A stretch of 39,785 bases of DNA from the NCBI GenBank assembly GCA_937927195.1, contig CALBCY010000078.1, positions 1 to 39,785 on the forward strand, read 5' to 3'. Under the pieces are notes generated by a model. It searched no databases, was not told the DNA's origin, and saw only the letters and a program-made list of their open reading frames with translations. How positions within the stretch are numbered: position 1 is the first letter of the stretch; each line of letters opens with the position of its first letter. The DNA comes from an uncultured Chitinophagales bacterium (GTDB lineage Bacteria; Bacteroidota; Bacteroidia; Chitinophagales; UBA2359). The translations under genes and the position numbers were made by a program. Positions 33,202 through 39,785 of this stretch are shown here, in pieces.

Positions 33202-34111
33202 GAATAAGTTCTTTTAAAGCCTGAGACATTTTTTTCTCGCTTAACAAATCTGACTTTCCTTCAAGGTTATTCAAATGTTGCTCTGCGAAATCCAATAGCC
33301 TTTCGTGTAATTCAGATTTGAAGGTCTCCGTTACTGGACCGTTGATAACTGTAGCTGAATAACATGAAAAAAAGTTGTAAATAATTATATTGTAACTATC
33401 AAACTGAATGGTGTTTAATCCCTCTTCTTTTTGACCCATTACATCTTCACCAAATGATTTCAAGGCTGTCAACAATCCTACCAACATCTGTTGGTCTAGT
33501 TGGAACGGCCCATGATCTGCATAACTCGCCAGGATAAATCCAGTGTCTTTTTCAATAATGAATATTTCTTCAATGTTGTTGAAGAATGCCTTGTTTAATA
33601 GTCTTCCACTTTGGGGTAATTGTCGAGGTTCTTTTTTTAATAATTTAACTCTTACAAATTCTATTGCCTTTACTTTTAATGATCCATTTTTAAAGTCTTC
33701 CTTTAAGGCTTGAAAGGTTTTGTCGAAAGTTTCTACCCAAACGTTGATCTCGGAATAGGCAAATTTTTTGACCATTTTTCCGATGATTGGATAAAAAGCA
33801 TCCACCATTTCATGCTCATTATTTTTAATCTGACTGCTGATGGCTTCCCTAACAACATTGCCGTACAATTCCGGAAATTTCAACTTTATCTCATCCAAAT
33901 GCTCTTTGATAATTGGTGTTACAAGCTCTTTAAATTTATTGTCATCTAATATTTCCCTAATCTGGTTTAGATCCTTTTTTAAGTTATTCTGCTCCTTGCG
34001 CTCTTCATCTAAAATCAAGTTTTTTAGTAACTCAAAATTGTCTTCTGACTTATTGAATCTCTCCCGATCCTCATTGTCAATCTTAGTGTCAGATGGATTA
34101 TAAGTACTCAT
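33191..34111 (-). CDS. Coiled-coil plus longin/roadblock-like protein, GTPase partner
   Basis: 306 residues, soluble. A charged coiled coil (about 12-56) leads into a helical region (about 60-150) with the phrase VVREAISSQIKNNEHEMVDAFYPIIGKMVKKF. The C-terminal part (about 175-290) reads EEIFIIEKDTGFILASYADHG, QMLVGLLTALKSFGEDVM, and a beta stretch ending in LLDFAEQHL. This is the pattern of a longin/roadblock-type domain, the fold used by partners of Ras-like GTPases. In Proteobacteria I recall similar sequences fused to a C-terminal OmpA domain; that domain is absent here. It overlaps the GTPase gene by 11 bp and follows the coiled-coil gene by 20 nt. A GTPase regulator or effector role is inferred. 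Confidence 0.72.
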   Translation of the reverse strand: MSTYNPSDTKIDNEDRERFNKSEDNFELLKNLILDEERKEQNNLKKDLNQIREILDDNKFKELVTPIIKEHLDEIKLKFPELYGNVVREAISSQIKNNEHEMVDAFYPIIGKMVKKFAYSEINVWVETFDKTFQALKEDFKNGSLKVKAIEFVRVKLLKKEPRQLPQSGRLLNKAFFNNIEEIFIIEKDTGFILASYADHGPFQLDQQMLVGLLTALKSFGEDVMGQKEEGLNTIQFDSYNIIIYNFFSCYSATVINGPVTETFKSELHERLLDFAEQHLNNLEGKSDLLSEKKMSQALKELIRGE

Positions 34112-34131
34112 GTTGTTTTTTGGAGCATGAA

Positions 34132-34482
34132 TTACTTCTTCAAGGAATTTCCAAACTTGATTATAGTCTCAGCAATTTTACTGCGATCATCAACATTGGA
34201 TTTTTTAACTTGACTAAGTTCTTTCTCAAAATCCTTGCTTATAGTTTTTAAACTCTTCTCTATATTTTTGGACATTTTGTCATCGAAAGAAACAATTTTG
34301 CTGTTCATTTCTTTGGTAGAAGAATCAAATTTTTTCTCTATGGTTTTCTTGAAATCAATCAATTGATCTTCAATTCTACTCAATTGGACTTCCTGAGATT
34401 CTAATCGGTCCTCAATCCTTTGGATCTCTTCTCCAAAGATTAAATGCTTGATCGCATCAATTTTTGATAATTGTTGGTTCAT
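34132..34482 (-). CDS. Small coiled-coil protein, first gene of GTPase operon
   Basis: 116 residues, almost entirely heptad-rich helix. After a short head (KIDAIKHLIFGEEIQRIEDRL) that ends in an LIFGEE motif, residues about 21-92 are continuous coiled coil (LESQEVQLSRIEDQLIDF, KTISKDFEKELSQVKKS), and the tail is DRSKIAETIIKFGNSLKK. The start MNQQLSKIDAIKHLIFGEE is similar in style to small coiled-coil genes I recall beside bacterial Rab-like GTPases, but the family is not named. It probably makes a scaffold for the longin-like protein and the GTPase in the same operon. Confidence 0.78.
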   Translation of the reverse strand: MNQQLSKIDAIKHLIFGEEIQRIEDRLESQEVQLSRIEDQLIDFKKTIEKKFDSSTKEMNSKIVSFDDKMSKNIEKSLKTISKDFEKELSQVKKSNVDDRSKIAETIIKFGNSLKK

Positions 34483-35036
34483 GGTAAACTAGTTATTAGT
34501 AGGTTTATATTCGTACAACTAAAAAATTCCTAACCGAAAGGTTTGGCAAATTTTCAATAAAGAAGGGGAATGCTTTTATATACGCAACTATTTCTTTAAA
34601 GTTAGGGGCACAAGTTCAATGTAGAATATTGCAAATTTTTATCAAGTCAATTTATATGCTGTAATTCTGTCCTTATGCTCAATACAAATACTGATATTTG
34701 ATGATATGAAAAGAGATCATTAACATATTTTTTTGTTTTTAATTGGTTTTTTTTTATCATAAATCAATTATAAATGAATACAAACATTTTTTTTGATTTG
34801 GCGTAAAACCAATTGATTTTAATATTGTACAGGCTATTTTGACCCCTTCAAAGCAATCCCCCTCTCTGCGGAACATTAACCAGTAGCCATTTTAGAATCT
34901 TGTTACTTTATTATTTTCCTCCTATTTTCTCCCTTTCATTCTCTCTTTAATGAGTGAGAATTCCCCTTCATTAACCCTCTTTAGTGATTTATTAATCTCT
35001 GATCTTAGAGAAAAAAAATGTGGAAATAGCTGAAAT
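34483..35036. other. Divergent intergenic region with candidate promoter
   Basis: 554 bases between the GTPase operon (minus) and the PKD protein (plus). A plausible plus-strand promoter is TTTG (34797-34800), 19 nt, then TAATATTG (34820-34827), one mismatch from TAnnTTTG; this would leave a leader of about 200 nt. No gene or stable hairpin is seen. The block 34880-34985 is pyrimidine rich (CCCTCTCTGC, CTCCTATTTTCTCCC). Confidence 0.45.
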
Positions 35037-38000
35037 ATGATGCCCAGAAAATTCTTCGTCTTTTGTATATGTTTTTTATTTTACTCAAATGTTTTCTCTC
35101 AGACGCTCGATCTAAAATTTTCAACTGAAATAGACTGTGACAATAATCAGTACCTCGTAACTTATCAAATTAAAGTTGCTGAGTTGGGGGAATTTGGAAA
35201 TATTGGTAATTCTTCAATACTGATGAATTACAACGCCGATGCACTTGACTACAACAGTTATCAATCAATCAATTTTGATGAATCTGACAATTGTTATTTT
35301 GGGGTTGCTCCAACTTGGGGTCCACATGGTATTGATGGCTTAATGGATGGTTCTTTCAATGTTACTATTTTGATCAATGCCATCCTTCCGGAAGGAGCGG
35401 ATAGCATGAGTTGTCCAACTATTTATAACGATTGGATTGACATTGGCAGAATTGTGTTTGACATAGAAAACGATGAGTTGACATCTGGCTTGATGTTTCC
35501 AGAAGTAGATTATGCCATAAGTTTTAACAGCGCTATTCCGAACAACGGTACGGAACAATTGGCAGAAGGCAATTTCTCAAATTTAGACGAAGCACTAACA
35601 TGCGCAGCCTCAGTCGAACCCACTGCCACGATTGAAGCTTCGGTTATGGATGGGCCTGCAGAATTAGAGGTTACTTTCGATGGAACGCAATCCTTTGATT
35701 CTGATGGAACAATAATTTCATGGCTTTGGAATTTTGGAGATGGTAATTCGAGTTTAGATCCCAATCCTACTCACATCTATGAAACAGAAGGTGATTATAT
35801 CGTAACCCTCACTGTTATAGATAACGACGGCTTAGAAGGTCTTTCAAATGTTATTATAGAAGTTGGCCCACCTATGCAAGCTCCTATAGCTGATTGCTTT
35901 GTTGACTTTTTGGAAGGTTTTGCACCTTTAACAATAAATGCAGATGGTAGTGTTTCCACAGACATTGATGGTTCCATAATATCTTATCAATGGAATTTTG
36001 GTGATGGTGAAGGAGTACTAGGCGCTTCTGTTTCTCATACATATATGGAACCTGGTATTTACCAGTTGGAGTTGATTGTTACTGACAATGATGATTTAAG
36101 CGATATTCATATTGTGGAAATTGTTGTTAATGCAGTGGAGATTCCTCCGGTTGCTCAATTCTCACATTCTGATATAAGTGATTTTGCTCCGATAGAAGTT
36201 TCCTTTGACGGAAGTCTTTCTTTTGATAGTGATAATGAAATTGTAGACTTTGCTTGGGATTTTGGTGATGGAAATACAGGATCCGGTGAATTGCAAAGTC
36301 ATACTTTTCAAAATGCAGGAACTTTCAATGTGGTTTTGACGGTAACGGATGAAAGTAACCTTAGTGCTTCTGTTTCTCAAGAAATAGTAGTTGTTGATGC
36401 TCCTGCTGAACCAACGGCTGATATAGAAGTTGATTTCAGTAGTGGAACTGCCCCTTTGGCAGTTAATTTTAATGCTTCAAATTCCAACGATCCTGATGGT
36501 TCGATTGTTCAATACGATTGGGACTTCGCCGATGGAACAACTGGTACAGGAGAAACCCTTAGCCATGTTTTTACAGAAGGTGGATTTTATAGTGTAAGTC
36601 TCCTTGTGACAGACAATAGTGGAATGACTGCACAAGCAGAAATTACTATAGTCGTTGATAGTCCATTGCCGCCAACGGCTACAATAACAGCAGATCCAAC
36701 AGAAGGCTTGGCACCATTGCCAGTCAGTTTTGACGGTTCAGGCTCAACAGATCCAGACGGTTCAATCGTAACTTATTCATGGGACTTAGGAGATGGCACG
36801 ACGAGTGATGAAATGACGGTTGAACACACTTACACAGAAAGTGGAAGTTATACAGTAACCCTGATGGTGACTGATGATCAGGATTTAACATCAACAACAG
36901 AAACAACAATAACAGTAACAAGTGCAGCCAGTCCAACGGCTACAATAACAGCAGATCCAACAGAAGGTCTTGCCCCATTGCCAGTCAGTTTTGACGGTTC
37001 AGGCTCAACAGATCCAGACGGTTCAATCGTATCATATTCATGGGACTTAGGAGATGGCACGACGAGTGATGAAATGACAGTTGAACACATTTACACAGAA
37101 AGTGGCAGCTATACAGTAACCCTGACGGTGACTGATGATCAGGATTTAATTTCAACAACAGAAGCAACAATAACGGTAACAAGTGCAGAAGAACCAACCG
37201 CAGTTATAAATGCAGATCCAACATTAGGGGAAACACCCCTTCCTGTTTCATTAGATGCCAGTGATTCTTCTGATCCAGATGGAAACTTAGTTGAATTCAA
37301 TTGGGACTTGGGTAACGGAATGACTGGTTCAGGAGAAACGATGGATCATACCTTTACTGAAGTAGGAGAACACATGGTCATTCTTGAAGTTATGGATGAT
37401 CAGGGAATGATGGATTCAGATACTTTGATGATTGTAGTTTTGGAAACAGGATTAGCCCCTTGCGATACAATTTACAATAACATTGACCTAAACAGTCAAG
37501 AATTTCTTTGCTCTTCAAATGGAGTCAGTCTTTTTGAATTGTTTGGTATTGTCGAAAGTCCAATTTATACATCCGATGGAATACTTGTCGACAATGCTGA
37601 TGATTTTGATTTTACCAACAGCTCTTGTGAAATTCAATTGTATCAATTTTACATTCAAAGTTCAAGTTTTGATATTACCAATTGCCAATATGATGTGTTT
37701 ACAACGGACCTTTTAGTTTCAGTCTCACCAGAAACAAATTTAGAATATTCCATTACAGAGGATTGTGGAATCGAATTCCAATACAATTGTTCGGACTTTG
37801 ATTTGTATTTCGATGGCGAGATAATTGACAATAGTCAGGTGTTCTATCCAGACTTTTCTGTCAGTACTTCCTTCTTCGCTATTGACAATAAAGGTCTTTG
37901 TGGCCCAACCTCTTTGTCGATAGAAATGGATTGCATCGATGAAACAGGTTGTGATTCAACGCCGTCAATATGTGTGGAGGCTGGAAAAACTTCAAGCATC

Positions 38001-38837
38001 TGTCCTGAGTTCTGCAATTTTGAATCAGATGATTACATAATCATTTCAGCAAGGACCGACTATCATTGCAGTATTTCATTGCTAAGCGATAATTGTATAG
38101 CCTACGAACCATTAGGTGTTCAAGATGGAACAGATACCAGCCTTGAAATAATCGCTTGCCGCCAATCTTCAGAAAACACCATAGAATGTGATACTTTGAT
38201 TTATGAAGTCGTTATTGGAGAATGCAGCTTAAATGAAACTTCAGAGTCTTGTATTAAATATGAAGCGTTCTGTACTCAACCTGCAAGCAGTCTTGATTTT
38301 TGCGTTGAGTATTGTTCTGATGATAAAATTATGACCCATGTTAGTGCTGGAGATTTAAGACCAGTACAACCACTTGACAATTTTTGTGTAAGGTACACTG
38401 CTGTAGAAGGATTTGGATCGGGAAGGGATACTGTAATGGTCGTTGCTTGCAATCAAAATCAAGTATGTGATACAATCTATGCCATTATTGAAATCAATGA
38501 CGAATGCGATGAAGATCCGTTCAGATTGGTAGATGATAATTGTTATGAAAATTTGCCAAATATGTTTAGCCCGAATAACGATGGCAACAATGATGTATGG
38601 AAATTTAATGATCAGGTCAATTGTCAAGGAAATTTTGAAATTGAATTGTTAATTTTTGATAGAATGGGACAAGTCGTTTATCAAAACATATCCTCCCATA
38701 TTGGAGATTTGGTATGGAACGGTAACTTCCTTGATTCTGAAGAAAAAGTAAGTGAAGGCGCCTATTTTTATGCCTTAAGACTGAAAAATGAAAACAACCT
38801 CATAAACCGTAGTGGTTTTATTGAAGTGAGGTACTAG
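35037..38837 (+). CDS. PKD-repeat surface protein with CHU_C T9SS C-terminus
   Basis: 1266 residues. Signal peptide MMPRKFFVFCICFLFYSNVFSQ, then a cohesin-like beta domain (about 22-190: SSILMNYNADALDY, SDNCYFGVAPTW, NDWIDIGRIVFDI), then seven PKD domains of 81-87 residues (about 195-803), each with the W(N/D)(F/L)GDG or similar core followed by H.Y...G.Y.V.L.VTD. PKD domains 5 and 6 are near-identical at DNA level with a 261-bp period. Two Cys-rich modules follow (about 980-1060 and 1080-1155; CPEFC, FCVEYC). The end is CHU_C (NMFSPNNDGNNDVWKF, IFDRMGQVVYQN) for T9SS export. The start is tandem ATG-ATG. Likely a cell-surface adhesion or gliding protein; ligand unknown. A paralogue follows downstream. 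Confidence 0.92.
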   Translation: MMPRKFFVFCICFLFYSNVFSQTLDLKFSTEIDCDNNQYLVTYQIKVAELGEFGNIGNSSILMNYNADALDYNSYQSINFDESDNCYFGVAPTWGPHGIDGLMDGSFNVTILINAILPEGADSMSCPTIYNDWIDIGRIVFDIENDELTSGLMFPEVDYAISFNSAIPNNGTEQLAEGNFSNLDEALTCAASVEPTATIEASVMDGPAELEVTFDGTQSFDSDGTIISWLWNFGDGNSSLDPNPTHIYETEGDYIVTLTVIDNDGLEGLSNVIIEVGPPMQAPIADCFVDFLEGFAPLTINADGSVSTDIDGSIISYQWNFGDGEGVLGASVSHTYMEPGIYQLELIVTDNDDLSDIHIVEIVVNAVEIPPVAQFSHSDISDFAPIEVSFDGSLSFDSDNEIVDFAWDFGDGNTGSGELQSHTFQNAGTFNVVLTVTDESNLSASVSQEIVVVDAPAEPTADIEVDFSSGTAPLAVNFNASNSNDPDGSIVQYDWDFADGTTGTGETLSHVFTEGGFYSVSLLVTDNSGMTAQAEITIVVDSPLPPTATITADPTEGLAPLPVSFDGSGSTDPDGSIVTYSWDLGDGTTSDEMTVEHTYTESGSYTVTLMVTDDQDLTSTTETTITVTSAASPTATITADPTEGLAPLPVSFDGSGSTDPDGSIVSYSWDLGDGTTSDEMTVEHIYTESGSYTVTLTVTDDQDLISTTEATITVTSAEEPTAVINADPTLGETPLPVSLDASDSSDPDGNLVEFNWDLGNGMTGSGETMDHTFTEVGEHMVILEVMDDQGMMDSDTLMIVVLETGLAPCDTIYNNIDLNSQEFLCSSNGVSLFELFGIVESPIYTSDGILVDNADDFDFTNSSCEIQLYQFYIQSSSFDITNCQYDVFTTDLLVSVSPETNLEYSITEDCGIEFQYNCSDFDLYFDGEIIDNSQVFYPDFSVSTSFFAIDNKGLCGPTSLSIEMDCIDETGCDSTPSICVEAGKTSSICPEFCNFESDDYIIISARTDYHCSISLLSDNCIAYEPLGVQDGTDTSLEIIACRQSSENTIECDTLIYEVVIGECSLNETSESCIKYEAFCTQPASSLDFCVEYCSDDKIMTHVSAGDLRPVQPLDNFCVRYTAVEGFGSGRDTVMVVACNQNQVCDTIYAIIEINDECDEDPFRLVDDNCYENLPNMFSPNNDGNNDVWKFNDQVNCQGNFEIELLIFDRMGQVVYQNISSHIGDLVWNGNFLDSEEKVSEGAYFYALRLKNENNLINRSGFIEVRY
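36672..37193 (+). repeat. Tandem 261-bp duplication of a PKD domain
   Basis: Copy one (36672-36932) and copy two (36933-37193) each begin CCAACGGCTACAATAACAGC and differ at only about 16-20 positions by eye. Each encodes one 87-residue PKD domain. The third, diverged unit follows at exactly the same 261-bp phase (37194). A recent tandem duplication inside the coding region, in frame. Confidence 0.85.
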
Positions 38838-38868
38838 GGGCTATTGTATTAACAATGCGCCATACAGG

Positions 38869-38912
38869 GTCGCCATTCTGATACCTAACCAGAATCGGCG
38901 GCTCTTTTTTTT
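38869..38912 (+). terminator. Intrinsic terminator after the PKD protein
   Basis: GTCGCC-ATTCTG (38869-38880) pairs with CAGAAT-C-GGCGGC (38890-38902) with one bulged base, and the stem is followed by CTC and eight T residues (38905-38912). It lies about 30 nt past the stop. Confidence 0.8.
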
Positions 38913-39086
38913 GTAACAATGAATATATATGATCGTAAATAAGTAAGGAGAACTCTTTTAAATCTAAGATGGTGATTTTTGATTATGTTAAAACACCTCT
39001 TTTACAGCAAGTTGCTAGAGTATTTCAACAGGATCTGAAGTTTTTTTGGTTAAGCAACCCACCGTACTTGATAAAATTAAAAAACA

Positions 39087-39785
39087 ATGGAAAAATTTCC
39101 CTCTGGAACTGCCAGATATTTGATGCTTGTCATTATATTAATGATAACAAGTTGGGCGGATATAAATGATAATGGTTTAAAGGCCAGTAATACGAATGTT
39201 ACAAATAGTGTAAGTCCTGTTACGAATTCCAAAATTCCACTTTTGGTAAACGATCCAACTCTTGAACTTCGGTTTGTAACCAATCAGGGTTGTTCAGATA
39301 CTTATTGTGCGACCATCCAAATACGGGTGAAAGAAGTAGGGGACTCAACCCAATTGGGAACCAGCTCAATCTTATTCAATTACAATCCCAATGCTCTAGC
39401 ATATTCAAGTTATACATCTTTGAACTTTGATGGTTCGGATAACTGCTTTTTTGGTGGTTTGGGTCCTGCATGGGAGGAACATGGCTCTGATGGATTGGCC
39501 TCGGGCACATTCAACATTACTTTGACGATTCTTGGTTTGGGTTTGGACTACAGTTGTCCGATAATAAAAAATGATTGGATAGATGTTGGAACTATATGTT
39601 TTGATATTCTAAGTCAAGACTTTGGAAACCTGACTTTCTCAACTGACCCTCAACAAATAAGTTTCAATGCAAATGAAGAAGATGAAAATGGAGAATTCCC
39701 AAGCATTCCTGTCGACTTTGTCAATATGGGGAATGTTAATGAAATTCCTATCGGAAATGTTCCATTTCCTGAAATTACAAACGAT
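39087..39785 (+). CDS. Surface protein with cohesin-like N-domain, partial (runs off window)
   Basis: The reading frame starts at the ATG at 39087 and stays open for 233 codons to the last base, so the gene is cut by the window edge. A hydrophobic segment (about 11-23, RYLMLVIILMITSWA) is the export signal. Residues about 57-200 match the N-terminal domain of the preceding PKD protein: LELRFVTNQGC, GTSSILFNYNPNALAYSSY, FDGSDNCFFGG, SGTFNITLTI, CPIIKNDWIDVGTICFDI. That makes the two genes tandem paralogues, so a PKD or similar repeat region and a T9SS C-terminus may follow outside the window (inferred). It begins 249 nt after the previous stop, past a terminator, so it probably has its own promoter. 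Confidence 0.88.
   Translation, partial: MEKFPSGTARYLMLVIILMITSWADINDNGLKASNTNVTNSVSPVTNSKIPLLVNDPTLELRFVTNQGCSDTYCATIQIRVKEVGDSTQLGTSSILFNYNPNALAYSSYTSLNFDGSDNCFFGGLGPAWEEHGSDGLASGTFNITLTILGLGLDYSCPIIKNDWIDVGTICFDILSQDFGNLTFSTDPQQISFNANEEDENGEFPSIPVDFVNMGNVNEIPIGNVPFPEITND

Noticed and set aside
36672..37193. Regular repeats as a possible CRISPR array
   Set aside because: Period is 261 bp, in frame, and encodes PKD domains; no spacer pattern and no cas genes.
36724..37197. Leu/His/Ser-rich open frames on the minus strand inside the PKD region
   Set aside because: They are antisense shadows of the duplicated PKD codons, repeated because the sense sequence repeats.
38969..39169. 66-codon frame overlapping the start of the partial paralogue
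   Set aside because: It is out of frame with the supported gene starting at 39087 and lacks any motif.

Overview
The window looks like a chromosomal segment of a gliding-type Bacteroidota, most like the Saprospiria (Lewinella/Saprospira relatives). This rests on protein style, not on a marker gene. Three very large secreted proteins carry type IX secretion (T9SS) C-terminal signals: one type-A sorting domain and two CHU_C-type (gliding-associated) domains. There are also lipoproteins, an OmpA protein with thrombospondin-type-3 repeats, a VTC/DUF4956/DUF2490 operon and an A+T-rich genome. No phage, transposase, CRISPR array or DNA-binding regulator was seen.

Left part (1-14.1 kb, almost all minus strand) is mainly housekeeping: urocanate hydratase (hutU), a DinB/DUF1569-like protein, a long-chain acyl-CoA synthetase, a TatD nuclease, tRNA-Ser(GGA) and a large unrecognised helical protein. 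In the middle is an ExbB/TolQ - 3-TM protein - ExbD - ExbD operon (8.8-11.1 kb) closed by a strong hairpin terminator. A second, diverged ExbD pair in swapped order lies 2 kb further on (5.7-6.8 kb) and has no ExbB of its own. Between the two pairs sits a small cassette: an L,D-transpeptidase-like protein on the plus strand, convergent with an ankyrin protein and a trypsin-like lipoprotein.

Middle part (14.3-26.0 kb, mostly plus) is envelope biology: a 1596-residue Cys-rich multidomain T9SS substrate with Kazal-like modules, an EGF-like lipoprotein, a small repeat lipoprotein on the minus strand, the OmpA-family protein, and the VTC-domain - DUF4956 - DUF2490 operon.

Right part (26.4 kb to the end) holds three surface proteins: a 2025-residue adhesin of about twenty 76-residue Ig-like units, a 1266-residue PKD-repeat protein, and the first 233 residues of a paralogue that runs off the window. 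Between the first two is a minus-strand three-gene operon: a coiled-coil protein, a longin/roadblock-like protein, and a Ras/Rab-like small GTPase with a degenerate G3 motif. This GTPase module is the best candidate for an under-described system here.

Intergenic DNA carries several short repeat families (GCCATTGGC-type words, GTACCAAAAGCGCAGC units, AATTCGG units) and a 133-nt imperfect palindrome. Function statements rest on motif recognition by eye; no database search was possible.
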